Positions 18,457 through 33,044 of a stretch of 64,000 nt of DNA are shown here, one piece after another. The stretch spans positions 1 through 64,000 of the forward strand of contig JADJVW010000027.1 in the NCBI GenBank assembly GCA_016710365.1, given 5' to 3'. The notes under the pieces are model-generated. The model saw only the letters and a list, made by a program, of their open reading frames with translations, was not told the DNA's origin and did not search any database. The translations under genes were made by a program, and so were the position numbers. The first letter of the stretch is position 1; each line of letters starts with the position of its first letter. Origin of the DNA: Candidatus Caldilinea saccharophila. GTDB taxonomy: Bacteria; Chloroflexota; Anaerolineae; Caldilineales; Caldilineaceae.

Positions 18457-18774
18457 TTAACGAAAATTGTTGTCCGTCAAGACCTTACGCGCTGACGGCG
18501 CCGATAGCCCACCTTCGATGCGCACGCGATAGACGCCGTTGCTGGCACTGCCGGCAAGGACGGTTATCCGTCCCCAGCGCTCATCTTCCAACTCCAAGAT
18601 CATCTCCTCTGCAAAAATGGAATCGGCCGACAAATCACGCTCTCCGTTCGTGACATAAATCTTTGCTTCGACATCTTGTGACCCACTCTGGACAAAACTA
18701 TACTCGACGGTCGCCAACCAAATGCCCATGGCGTGTATGGCGCCGCGCCCGACAACGCGCACTTCAGTATCCAT
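18457..18774 (-). CDS. Small protein of unknown function
   Basis: This 105-residue protein starts at the ATG at 18774, preceded by a purine-rich RBS (GGAAGGGAATAAAA). The sequence alternates polar and hydrophobic residues in a beta-strand pattern (MGIWLATVEYSFVQSGSQD, VEAKIYVTNGERDL, GRITVLAGSASNGVYRVRIE). It suggests a compact beta-rich fold of the kind found in phage tail or surface-associated proteins. It has no signal peptide, membrane helix or Cys. I do not recognise a family. It is on the same strand as the muramidase-like gene that follows, but 350 bp away. Confidence 0.5.
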   Translation of the reverse strand: MDTEVRVVGRGAIHAMGIWLATVEYSFVQSGSQDVEAKIYVTNGERDLSADSIFAEEMILELEDERWGRITVLAGSASNGVYRVRIEGGLSAPSARKVLTDNNFR

Positions 18775-18858
18775 TTTTATTCCCTTCCTTTTGATGGCGA
18801 TCTTCCGACAACGGCCGAAAAACTATTTTGGCTCAACCGGAATTCATGTGGTCGGGCT

Positions 18859-18928
18859 TTACGTGCCGGGGACGGGCTTGCGGTGCTTCGGTCGAGCAGA
18901 CAACGATCAGCCCGTCCCCGGCACGTAA
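18859..18928. repeat. Inverted repeat with a GTGCCGGGGAC core
   Basis: The arms 18859-18878 (TTACGTGCCGGGGACGGGCT) and 18909-18928 are perfect reverse complements around a 30-nt loop. The same 11-bp core is found in the inverted repeat at 58649-58710. From 18929 to 19300 I see nothing else except the RBS of the gene at 19301. Confidence 0.9.
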
Positions 18929-19300
18929 CCTCACGAGATCCGTTTGACCCACTATTTTCAAAGTAGCACTTTCCAGGAAAAGGCGCATCGTCCCTATGTC
19001 GCTACCTGCTTCAGCCACAAATGGCAATTACCGGTTATCTGTGATCTGAAACACATCTTGTGCGCAACCCTCTTCACTGCGGCGCGCCTGCCTCTCCTGT
19101 ACGCTAATGGGGCGTCGATGCAATGGTCGGAACTCTGTCACTGCCGATTTCCGCGCAGAACTGCATCAACGCCGGTTCACCCCCCATCAAGCCTTTTGTG
19201 AAAGGAGGTGCGCCATCGCTATTTCATCGCTGCCCTACGGTCTTAGCCCCGGATAATCTGGTCTGATCGGTTCGACTGACACGTAAGAAGGAGAAAACTC

Positions 19301-23494
<4,194 letters not shown>

Positions 23495-23561
23495 CAAGTG
23501 AGGCTTCCATCTGTCTGGATGTTCCCCGACATTCCGGCAGGCGCACGCATTAGAAGATCTA

Positions 23562-23602
23562 TAAATGACGGTCACTTGAGAAGTGACCGTCATTTATTTT
23601 TG
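23562..23602 (+). terminator. Intrinsic terminator after the giant secreted protein
   Basis: Perfect 16-bp arms (23562-23577 and 23581-23596, TAAATGACGGTCACTT and its complement) around a 3-nt loop are followed by TTTTTG. It lies 70 nt after the stop at 23494. The core GTCACTT/AAGTGAC is shared with the palindromes at 4145 and 37806. Confidence 0.75.
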
Positions 23603-23622
23603 TCGAAACTCCACCAGTGCGG

Positions 23623-23733
23623 CTACATCCCGCCCGCTGCGCCCGCCGCCACCAGGAAAAATCCCAAGACGCCGACAATGCCGATGATCAGCATAATGTA
23701 AAACATACCTGAGTAACCGCCTTCTTCTTCCAT
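23623..23733 (-). CDS. 36-residue single-pass membrane peptide
   Basis: The ATG at 23733 follows a GGAG RBS with 6-nt spacing, and the TAG is at 23625-23623. The peptide begins MEEEGGYSGM. One hydrophobic helix follows (FYIMLIIGIVGVLGFFLVAA), and it ends in a Gly/Ala-rich tail (GAAGGM). The acidic N-terminus, good RBS and clear membrane helix support a real small protein. It is divergent from the Crp/Fnr gene, whose start is 164 nt away, and its stop is 26 nt from the terminator hairpin. I know no named family. Confidence 0.6.
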   Translation of the reverse strand: MEEEGGYSGMFYIMLIIGIVGVLGFFLVAAGAAGGM

Positions 23734-23896
23734 TTCCGACTCCGCTTTGTATTGGCGTTAAATGAGGGTGATATAAAAGACGACGGAGCAGGGATTAGAA
23801 GGATACGGTGACTTGCGTTTTGGTTGCATCCGCCCCATAATCTGGTTCAGTGCATATCCGATTTCACAGGATGGACAACTGAAGGATGACATAACC

Positions 23897-24595
23897 GTGG
23901 AAGAGAAAACAACAACGATTGCACAGCCGGCTGAAAAGATGCGTTATCTTTCGGAATTGGCGGTTTTTCAAGACCTTTCCCCGCGTGAGATGGAAGATCT
24001 CAATCGCATCACCACCATGAGCACTGTGCCCAAAGGGCGCGTTTTCTATCGTCCGGAAGAGCTAGGCGAAGTGCTTTTCATCCTCAAAGAGGGCAAGGTG
24101 CAACTCTATCGCATCAGCCCGGAGGGAAAAAAGCTTGTCATTACGACGCTGGGCGCGCATACGCTATTTGGCGAAATGGCGCTGCTCGGCGCCAAGATGC
24201 ACAATACTTTTGCCGAGGCGGTCGAGGACTGTCTGATTTGTGTGATGAATCGCGACGATCTTGAACGACTGATCTTGGGTAAACCTCAGGTGGCGCTCCG
24301 CATCCTGGACAGCACCGGCCGCCGTCTGCGCGACGCCGAGGAACGCCTGGAGAACATGGCCTTCAAGGGGATTCCGGCGCGACTGGCCAGCCTGTTGCTG
24401 CGTCTTGCCGAAGAACAGGGCAGCAACGATATTACCGGCCTCACCCATCAGGATCTGGCGGAAAGTGTGGGCACCTATCGCGAAACTGCCACCCAGGTGC
24501 TTAACGATCTCAAAAGCACCGGCTATATTGACATCGGACGAAAACGGATTACCATCTTGGATGTCGAGGCCCTTACTGCTGTGGCCGAAAGTTAA
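23897..24595 (+). CDS. Crp/Fnr-family transcriptional regulator
   Basis: The GTG at 23897 with an upstream AAGGA is preferred over farther in-frame codons, giving 232 residues. The cyclic-nucleotide-binding-like beta barrel covers about residues 15-130 (LAVFQDLSPREMEDLNRIT, VLFILKEGKVQLYRISPEGK, TLFGEMALLG). The long dimerisation helix follows. The C-terminal winged helix has LTHQDLAESVGTYRETATQVLNDL as the recognition region. It has no N-terminal Cys set, so it is not an oxygen-sensing FNR. The phosphate-binding Arg of cAMP-binding Crp is not obvious after FGEMALLG, so the effector is unknown. It precedes a ferredoxin gene that has its own promoter. Confidence 0.88.
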   Translation: MEEKTTTIAQPAEKMRYLSELAVFQDLSPREMEDLNRITTMSTVPKGRVFYRPEELGEVLFILKEGKVQLYRISPEGKKLVITTLGAHTLFGEMALLGAKMHNTFAEAVEDCLICVMNRDDLERLILGKPQVALRILDSTGRRLRDAEERLENMAFKGIPARLASLLLRLAEEQGSNDITGLTHQDLAESVGTYRETATQVLNDLKSTGYIDIGRKRITILDVEALTAVAES

Positions 24596-24648
24596 ATAAT
24601 TGGTGGAAAACAGAGTCCACAGAGTTGCGCTAAATGAAGCTAAATCAG

Positions 24649-24677
24649 TTGACATTTGTGAAAAACGTCAGTACAAT
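24649..24677 (+). promoter_or_regulatory. Sigma70-type promoter for the ferredoxin gene
   Basis: A consensus TTGACA (24649-24654), a 17-nt spacer and TACAAT (24672-24677) lie 136 nt before the ferredoxin start. The match to consensus is very close. Confidence 0.75.
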
Positions 24678-24687
24678 CCGAACAAGA

Positions 24688-24705
24688 TTGTGCTTCATGG
24701 CACAA
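24688..24705. promoter_or_regulatory. Palindrome at the transcription start, possible operator
   Basis: TTGTGC-6 nt-GCACAA begins about 10 nt after the -10 box, where a repressor or roadblock would act. The binding protein is unknown; the adjacent Crp/Fnr regulator is one candidate. Confidence 0.4.
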
Positions 24706-24812
24706 AGTGGTCGGTGAGAATCCACCCAGTTCATCAAGCACGTCTTATTTGATTTATCAAATTTATCAATGATGTCTGACGCCAATAGATTGTATTGCTT
24801 AGGAGGTTTTTC

Positions 24813-25085
24813 ATGACGCATGTGATTTTTGACTTGTGCATCCGCGATGGCGCTTGTGCAGAAGTCTGTCCAGTTGAATGCATTGTTCCGGGCCAACCAG
24901 AAGATGAATGGCCCTGGTACTATATCGACCCTGACACGTGCATCGATTGCGGCGCCTGTGTGCCCGAATGCCCGGTTGAGGCCATCCTGCCTGAGGAGGA
25001 TCTGCCGGAGGAATACCAGTACACCACGGAATTGAACGCGCTCTTCTTTACGGAAGGCCCTGGCTACTCGGCAATGGGCAAGTAA
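24813..25085 (+). CDS. Dicluster ferredoxin
   Basis: This 90-residue protein has an optimal AGGAGG RBS 7 nt upstream of the ATG. It carries two cluster motifs: an N-terminal set within CIRDGACAEVCPVECI and a canonical 4Fe-4S set CIDCGACVPECPVEAI. An acidic linker (GQPEDEWPWYYIDPDT) sits between them. The layout resembles 7Fe/8Fe bacterial ferredoxins (FdxA-like), which carry electrons in the cytoplasm. The C-terminal extension (LPEEDLPEEYQYTTELNALF) is common in this group. It is monocistronic, with its own promoter and a strong terminator. Confidence 0.93.
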   Translation: MTHVIFDLCIRDGACAEVCPVECIVPGQPEDEWPWYYIDPDTCIDCGACVPECPVEAILPEEDLPEEYQYTTELNALFFTEGPGYSAMGK

Positions 25086-25183
25086 CCAGAGCATTGGCCT
25101 TGCGCTGGCCCGTCTTGCGCTGTCCGACCTAACACTGGTCAGATCGGACAGTGCAGCGACCTGTCTCTGTATTATGGATCGAA

Positions 25184-25215
25184 AAGAGCCTCTGCATGTG
25201 CAGAGGTTCTTTTTT
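25184..25215 (+). terminator. Rho-independent terminator
   Basis: The arms AAGAGCCTCTGCA (25184-25196) and TGCAGAGGTTCTT (25199-25211) pair with one G-U, followed by T residues to 25215. A second, weaker stem (CTGTCCGA with TCGGACAG) lies about 30 nt upstream. It ends the ferredoxin transcript and is immediately followed by the PIG-L gene. Confidence 0.9.
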
Positions 25216-25238
25216 GTAGGGAGAAAGCCGATCGAATT

Positions 25239-25973
25239 ATGAGTGACAACTCTTTTAACAGCACCCCGGATTGGTCAGATGTCAAGCGCGCTTTGGTGAT
25301 TGTGGCGCATCCCGATGACGCCGACTTTATCTGTGCAGGCGTCTGTATCCAAATGGCGAATCTAGGCATCGAAGTCACCTATATGGTGCTGACCAATGGC
25401 GACAAGGGCAATCACAACCCGGAGATCACGCGCAATCAACTGATCGCCATGCGCCAGATCGAGCAGCGCAAAGCGGCCACGTTGTCGGGCGTCAAGGAAG
25501 TGCTTTTTATGGGCGAGGAAGATGGCTTCCTGCACTCACACCCGGACATCCGCAAGCGTGTCACGCGCGCGATTCGCCGCATTCGCCCCGAACTGATTAT
25601 CTGCACCCACCCCGACCGTTACTTCGTCGGCGAAGGGTACATCAACCATCCCGACCACCGCAACGCGGGTCTGATTGCCATCGAGTCAATTTTTCCCGCG
25701 GCGGACAATCCCATGTTCTACCCCGACATGGCCGACGAAGGCTATCATCCGCACAAAATCAAATATCTCTACGTGCACGGCCACGACGCGCCCTCGCTCA
25801 AGATCGACATCACCGCGGAATTGCCGACCAAGATCGAGTCGATCCTTTGTCACAAGTCTCAGTTTAGCGACCCGGAAGGCGCCAAGCAGCGCTGGCTGGA
25901 GATGTGGGGTGAGCGCCAGGAGGACGGCTCGCTGCGTTACTACGAGGCGTTCAAGGAGATGAAGTTCGGATAG
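25239..25973 (+). CDS. PIG-L/LmbE-family deacetylase
   Basis: This 244-residue zinc-dependent N-deacetylase family protein begins at the ATG at 25239 after a GGGAG RBS. The metal/catalytic motif AHPDDADF is intact (His and second Asp bind zinc, first Asp is the general base). NGDKGNHNPE and HPDHRNAGLIAIES, which supplies the third ligand His, follow. Family members remove acetyl groups from GlcNAc-containing small molecules such as mycothiol or bacillithiol precursors and surface sugars. The exact substrate is not predictable. It is the canonical member here; a second PIG-L protein at 62295 has a degenerate motif. Confidence 0.9.
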   Translation: MSDNSFNSTPDWSDVKRALVIVAHPDDADFICAGVCIQMANLGIEVTYMVLTNGDKGNHNPEITRNQLIAMRQIEQRKAATLSGVKEVLFMGEEDGFLHSHPDIRKRVTRAIRRIRPELIICTHPDRYFVGEGYINHPDHRNAGLIAIESIFPAADNPMFYPDMADEGYHPHKIKYLYVHGHDAPSLKIDITAELPTKIESILCHKSQFSDPEGAKQRWLEMWGERQEDGSLRYYEAFKEMKFG

Positions 25974-25979
25974 AAAAGG

Positions 25980-26071
25980 ATAGACCACGGATAAAACGGA
26001 TTTGGCGGATTTGCACGGATGTTTAATAGAATCCGTGCAAATCCCTCTCATCCGCCAAATCCGTGGTCTAT
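25980..26071. repeat. GGAT-family hairpin, copy 1
   Basis: The ends ATAGACCACGGAT (25980-25992) and ATCCGTGGTCTAT (26059-26071) are perfect complements, with further pairing of GGATTTGGCGGATTTG units inside. It lies between two converging genes. Relatives are at 45434-45531 and 45996-46085. Confidence 0.9.
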
Positions 26072-26084
26072 GCTTTGGCAGAGA

Positions 26085-27494
26085 CTACTGCGCTTCGGCC
26101 ATCATGGTCTGCTCTTGCTCGTTGGCAAAAGTCGTCAGATCGTCCAGCGTCTGCTGAATATCGGCGCCTTGCATGATGGCGTTGAACGCCTCGGTTGCCT
26201 TGTCGCGCACCGATGTGTAGGAGATCAACTGCGGCTCATAGGCGCTGAAGGGCAACAGCTCCACACCCTGCTGGAACGGCGCATTGGCTTTCAACGCGTC
26301 GGAGAAGAATTCGGCGGTGCTGGCGCGGGTCGGGAAGTAGCCGCTGATGTCGCTCCAGCGCGCCTGAATTTCCGGCGAAGTGAACCACTTGATAAAGACC
26401 CACGCCGCCAATTCCTGCTCTGGCGTCGTCTTGGTGATCATCACATCGCCGCCGTAGATGTTCTGCATAGGGTCGGCGGTGGTGTGCGGGATCGCGGCTA
26501 CGCCCCAGACATCAGGCTCCGTGCCTTGCTCCTCGGCCACCTTGGCAACATCGCCGGCGTAGAAGGGAATGCCGGAGGTCGAACCCTGTGCAAAGATGCC
26601 CTTGCGTGCGGCGAATTGCGTGTTTGGATAGCCTTCCGTGAAGAAGTAGGCGCAGCCCGCATCGTAGAGATCTTTGAGGAAAGTCATGGCTTCCACAGTC
26701 GCGGGGCCGTTAAAGACATAGCTCTTGCCGTCTTCGGTCAACACGTGACCGCCAAAGGCAAAGGTCCAGGCAGCCAGCGCGGACGCGTCATCGCGCAGGA
26801 TGTAACCGCCTGTGCCGTCGCCCACTGCTTCCGCCGCGGCGCACGCCATCGTCTTAAACTCTTCAGGCGTGGCTGGCGGGCCGGAGAAACCAAGTTCTTC
26901 AAGCCAGCTCTGGTTGTAGAAGAGCACTTCCATCGAGCGATTCGGCGGAAAGCCCAGGCGCTGGTTGTCGAAGATGGGGTTGACGCTCTGCTCCAGGAAG
27001 GTCGGATAGAAGTCAGCCACTTCTTCGGCGGTCAGACCCCACGTCGGGTCGTTCATCAGTGTGTTCAGATCGACCAGCACGTCGTTGAGTTGGTAGAACG
27101 ATTGGTCGTTCTGATAGCCGACCAACAGGGCGGCGGGCAATTCGCCGGCCGCGATGCTCGAATTGACCTTGTCGCGGATCTCATCGTAACCGCCCTGGTT
27201 CTGCGGGTCGATGGTGATGCCGTATTCGTTGGTCGAGTTGAATTCGTCGAGCAGCGCCAGCAATTTTTCCTCGCGCGAGCCGGTGTGCTGATGCCACCAG
27301 ACGACGGTCTGTCCGGTCGGGTCGACGCCCGCATAGACGCCTTCCGTTGCAGCGTCCGCCGCAGCATCCGCCGGCGCTTCGGCGGCGGCTTCGGTCGCCT
27401 GCTCGCCCGCGGGCGCCGCAGGCATGGCGGTGCAAGCCGACAGCGCCAACACGCCGATCAGCAAAATGGCGAGCAATCCTAGATACTTTCGCAT
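26085..27494 (-). CDS. Sugar ABC transporter substrate-binding lipoprotein
   Basis: The start is the ATG at 27494 with a GGAG RBS. Farther upstream codons lie in repeats. The 469-residue protein has a lipoprotein signal (LLIGVLALSAC, acylated Cys near residue 21), then a long Ala/Glu/Pro linker. A solute-binding family 1 fold follows (VVWWHQHTGSREEKLLALLD, MEVLFYNQSWLEELGF, GIPFYAGDVAKV, WVFIKWFTSPEIQARW). The protein captures a carbohydrate outside the membrane and delivers it to the two permeases encoded just upstream. The cognate ATPase is not in this window, as is usual for systems sharing a MsmK-type ATPase. It is the last gene of the operon starting at 30411. Confidence 0.9.
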   Translation of the reverse strand: MRKYLGLLAILLIGVLALSACTAMPAAPAGEQATEAAAEAPADAAADAATEGVYAGVDPTGQTVVWWHQHTGSREEKLLALLDEFNSTNEYGITIDPQNQGGYDEIRDKVNSSIAAGELPAALLVGYQNDQSFYQLNDVLVDLNTLMNDPTWGLTAEEVADFYPTFLEQSVNPIFDNQRLGFPPNRSMEVLFYNQSWLEELGFSGPPATPEEFKTMACAAAEAVGDGTGGYILRDDASALAAWTFAFGGHVLTEDGKSYVFNGPATVEAMTFLKDLYDAGCAYFFTEGYPNTQFAARKGIFAQGSTSGIPFYAGDVAKVAEEQGTEPDVWGVAAIPHTTADPMQNIYGGDVMITKTTPEQELAAWVFIKWFTSPEIQARWSDISGYFPTRASTAEFFSDALKANAPFQQGVELLPFSAYEPQLISYTSVRDKATEAFNAIMQGADIQQTLDDLTTFANEQEQTMMAEAQ

Positions 27495-27583
27495 AATTGT
27501 CTCCTTCTTTAACGATGAATGGATACTTTTACGATATAGCGCAACAGTAGACGCCGAGCGCCTGCTGTCGTTCACCAAACTCG

Positions 27584-27797
27584 GTAGTTCACGGTTTTGC
27601 CTCACACAGAGACACAAAGCAGACAGAGAAAAGCCCTTTCTTCGTTTTTCTTCGTTTTTCTTTGTGTTCTCCGTGTCTTCGTGTGAGCCATGAATCAGGT
27701 TTCTCACACAGAGAAAAGCCTTTTCTTCGTTTTTCTTTGTGTTCTCCGTGTCTTCGTGTGAGCCATGAATCAGGTTTCTCACACAGAGACACAAAGC
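27584..27797. repeat. Composite repeat with a 75-bp direct duplication
   Basis: The left end (GTAGTTCACGGTTTTGCCTC) resembles the left end of the CAGTA-family hairpins. After it a 75-bp unit (starts at 27648 and 27723) containing TTCTTCGTTTTTCTTTGTG is tandemly duplicated, with a final partial unit ending ACACAAAGC. It separates the binding-protein gene from the permease genes of the same operon. Confidence 0.85.
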
Positions 27798-27808
27798 GAG
27801 CTTCATGC

Positions 27809-28688
27809 TCATCCTTTCAGCCCCGTCGTCGCGATGCCTTCGATAAACGTCTTCTGCGTAAAGAAGTAGAGGATAATCACCGGCGTCATGGTGATCACAG
27901 AGCCGGCCATTTGTAGATTAAATTGCGACCCCGCTTCGTCGATAAAGGCAAAAAAACCATAAGTAATTGGGCGCCACGCGGGCGTCGTCGTCACCAGGAT
28001 CGGCCAAGCCAGCGCGTTCCAGGCGCCGATAAAACCAAAGAGCACCAGCGTCATGATCGCCGCCTTCGAGAGTGGAATCATAATGCGCAGCAGATAGCGC
28101 AGATGTCCGGCGCCGTCGATCTGCGCCGAGTCCCACAGATCATTGGGCACCTGCATAAAGAACTGGCGCAGCAGAAAGATGCTGAACGCGCTTGCCATAA
28201 ACGGGATGGTCAGCGCCGGCCAGTTGTTGATCCACGGGATCGGGCCCACGCGCCCCAGCCACGAAACGGTGATAAAGTTCGGCACCCAGATGATCGCCTC
28301 CGGCAGCATCAGCGTCGCCAGCAGCAGGCTGAACAACAGGTTCTTGCCCCAGAATTCCATGCGCGCAAAGGCGTAGGCTGCCAGCGTGCAGAAGACGATC
28401 TCCCCCGTGACTGTAATGGCGGCAATGCGGATGCTATTCCAGAAATAGAGCGAAAAATTCGCTTCATTCCAGGCATTGATGTAATTGCGCCACTGCGGCG
28501 AACTGGGCAGCCACGCCCCGCCGTTCGCTTCCGTCAGATTCATCAGCGAGACGCTGATCGTGTAAAGAAAGGGTACGATCGCCATCGCCGCGCCGATGAG
28601 CAAAATGAGATAAGTGCCGGCGAAACGAAAGATCGGCCGTCGGCTGCGCGGCCGGCGCGCCGTGGTGGTGGTGGGGTGTGTCATCGAA

Positions 28689-28696
<8 letters not shown>
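27809..28696 (-). CDS. Sugar ABC transporter permease, MalG-type
   Basis: This is a roughly 295-residue protein. The ATG at 28696 overlaps the upstream permease stop by 8 nt, which fixes the start. It has six membrane helices beginning YLILLIGAAMAIVPFLYTI. The EAA coupling motif is in DSAQIDGAGHLRYLLRIMIP, the contact site for the ATPase. WPALTIPFMASAFSIFLLRQFF and the C-terminal KTFIEGIATTGLKG are MalG-like. It forms the membrane channel with the MalF-type partner. A long repeat separates it from the binding-protein gene downstream. Confidence 0.92.
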
Positions 28697-29507
<811 letters not shown>

Positions 29508-30519
29508 AGCCGCCGCCTAGCCGCAGGATGACGCTCACCATTGAATCGCGCCGGCTGGCGCTCTGCCACAGCCGCCAGGAGAGCCATAACAGCAAGAAGC
29601 CAGCGCTGATCAGGATCATCTGTGACCCGATGTCCAGCCCGCCGCCACTTGCCAGCGATGCGGCGGCGTTGCTCTGCACCTCAGTCCAGGTCAACCAGCC
29701 GATCAAGGCGGCCACCCCAAACAGGATCGTAGCCAGTGTAAAGGAGCCGGCGTAATTGGCGTAGTGGGTTCTGTGATGGCGGTTGCGCATCACGATCCAG
29801 GCGCTTACGACGCCTACAATGAACGCAGCCAGCGTCAGCCACAAAAGCTGCGTGGTTTCCGGCGTGGCCAGCGCCTCACCCAGCAGACGGCGGAAATTTT
29901 CCGGCGTGTTGAGCGCGCCGCGCATCTGGTTGGGGATATCCAACAACAGAGGCAGCAGCCGAATCACCCAACCCAGCCACGCGACGATCATCACGCCAAA
30001 GGCAATGCCCGGCGCCGCCCACCGCCAAAACGGGCTGCTTTTTTCTCTGGCCGCCGCCGCACCGCGTCTGATGGCCTGCAGCGCCAGAACCACAAGCACA
30101 ACGCCACCCCAAAAGCCCAGGAAGTACGTCAGATCGCCAATGGCAAGGATGTAGTTGCCCAGCCCATCAAAGGTTCCAGGGATACGATTCAGCCCCCGGT
30201 GGGTGCTCATGAAGGCTGCGAAGAGGAGAGGAAACAGACCAAAGAGACCGACGACCAGAAACGCCGGCAGCAAAAATAAATAAGCCAACAACGCCTCGCG
30301 CACGCGGCGTCCCTGACGTCCTGCCAGCAAACCGCGCCGCGCTGTCGCGTCAGGCGTTCGCACGGCGGGTCGTGCAGAGGCGTCCTGGCCGGTGAGAAGC
30401 ACGTCACTCATATGGATAGCTCGTCCAATTTATGCGGCGGTTGAACTCACGAAGGCCGGTCTTGCCGACCTGATCGGCGGCAAGCAAAACAGCAAGCTCA
30501 CCCGTCCCGACCAGAACCT

Positions 30520-30548
30520 AGTATAGTGGACAGGATCGGATGCGTCAA
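30520..30548 (-). promoter_or_regulatory. Sigma70-type promoter of the malF-type operon
   Basis: On the minus strand TTGACG (30548-30543), a 17-nt spacer and TATACT (30525-30520) stand about 110 nt before the ATG at 30411. No clear operator palindrome overlaps it. Confidence 0.75.
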
Positions 30549-30622
30549 TTGCGCATTAAAGATTTGGCGCAAGTGACATCCCGTTCAAGCATACATGGCA
30601 TTACGTCTCCCCTTCTCCTTGT

Positions 30623-31588
30623 CTACTGTACGATGCGCGTGCCTGTTTCAAAACGCAGGGCGCGTCCCAGGTTTTCAGGATTGGTGATGATGGCGACAGC
30701 GTCGGCTTTATGGCTGTGTTGCAAAAAGCGGATGCACGCTTCGATCTTTGGCTTCATGCTGCCCGGGGCAAAATGACCTTCAGCGATATAGCGCCTGGCT
30801 TCGGCGACGGTCATCTGCTCGATGGGGCGTTGGTCAGGTTTGCCGAAGTTGAGCGCCACCTGTTCGACGCCTGTGCTGATCAGAAACAAATCGGCATCGA
30901 CCTGAGAGGCGAGCAGGCTGCTGGCGCGATCCTTGTCGATGACGGCATAGACAGAACGCAACTCCCCCTTGGCGTTGCGCACCACCGGAATGCCGCCGCC
31001 GCCCACCGCCACGACAATCCAACCCATGCGCACTGCCTGCTCGATCGCCACCGCTTCGACGATCTCGCGCGGCTCCGGCGATGCGACGACGCGACGCCAG
31101 CCGCGCCCGGCGTCTTCGACCACCTGCCACCCCTCCTGCGCAAACTCGCGCGCCTTTGCCTCTTCCATAAACCCGCCGATCGGCTTGGTCGGGTTGGTGA
31201 ACGCGGGGTCGTCGGCATCGACTAGCACCTGGGTGATGATGGTGATGCATTGGCGGTCGATCTTGCGCTGAAAAAACTCATTATTGAGCGTCTGTTGCAG
31301 CATAAAGCCGATACTGCCCTGGGTGTCGGCCACGATCAGGTCGAGCGGCGTGGGGTGCACTTCCTGCGCGGCCAGCTCGTTGCGCCGCAGGATAAAGCCT
31401 ACCTGCGGCCCATTGCCGTGGGTGACAATTGTCGTCCAGCCGGCTTCGACCATGTCGGCGACGTTGCGCGTGGTTTCGCGCACCGCGTCCCACTGATGCG
31501 CCACATCTGGATGTTTGTTATCGACGATCAGAGAATTGCCGCCGATGGCGACGACGGCGATGCGTGTTTGGTTCGCTGCTGCGGGCAT
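30623..31588 (-). CDS. arcC: Carbamate kinase
   Basis: This protein has 321 residues from the ATG at 31588 (AAGGAG 11 nt upstream). A GTG four codons earlier is possible but too close to the RBS. The amino-acid-kinase fold shows VVAIGGNSLI, THGNGPQVGFILRRNELA, DTQGSIGFMLQQTLNNEF, VAVGGGGIPVVRNAKGELR, AVIDKDRASSLLASQVDAD and the terminal GSMKPKIEACIRFL, all characteristic of carbamate kinase. The enzyme makes ATP from carbamoyl phosphate and ADP, or the reverse. Its neighbour is a YgeY-type M20 hydrolase. In E. coli a carbamate kinase (YqeA) and YgeY belong to one purine/selenium-linked gene cluster, so a catabolic carbamoyl-phosphate step is likely. Confidence 0.94.
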   Translation of the reverse strand: MPAAANQTRIAVVAIGGNSLIVDNKHPDVAHQWDAVRETTRNVADMVEAGWTTIVTHGNGPQVGFILRRNELAAQEVHPTPLDLIVADTQGSIGFMLQQTLNNEFFQRKIDRQCITIITQVLVDADDPAFTNPTKPIGGFMEEAKAREFAQEGWQVVEDAGRGWRRVVASPEPREIVEAVAIEQAVRMGWIVVAVGGGGIPVVRNAKGELRSVYAVIDKDRASSLLASQVDADLFLISTGVEQVALNFGKPDQRPIEQMTVAEARRYIAEGHFAPGSMKPKIEACIRFLQHSHKADAVAIITNPENLGRALRFETGTRIVQ

Positions 31589-31624
31589 AAAGAGTCTCAC
31601 TCCTTCGTGAGTAAAAAATCAAGC

Positions 31625-32829
<1,205 letters not shown>

Positions 32830-32945
32830 GAGTAATCCTTTGCTGTGGCGGCGTTTCGCGGCGAAACACCACGTCGAATGCTGCTTTGCACATTTCCTGA
32901 TGAAGCCGTCTGATTATATCGGTCGCCGCGAACCGTTGTCAAAAG

Positions 32946-33030
32946 CATCACGCATCACGCATCACGCATCACGTATCACGCATTACGTATTACACATCAC
33001 GCATTACGCATTACGCATTACGCATTACAC
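32946..33030. repeat. Heptamer-type tandem repeat, CATCACG/CATTACG units
   Basis: About twelve 7-bp units of the type GCATCAC and GCATTAC run between the 5' end of the M20 hydrolase gene and the 3' end of murA. They are the complement of the TAATGCG/TGATGCG units at 12585-12628. Confidence 0.92.
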
Positions 33031-33044
33031 ATCCCCATCACCCT

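Noticed and set aside
18205..18495. 96-codon plus-strand frame
   Set aside because: No RBS, no motif, and it overlaps the better supported minus-strand gene at 18457-18774.
27589..27916. Frames in the Cys/Ser-rich repeat region on both strands
   Set aside because: They are translations of the 75-bp duplication and adjoining hairpin.
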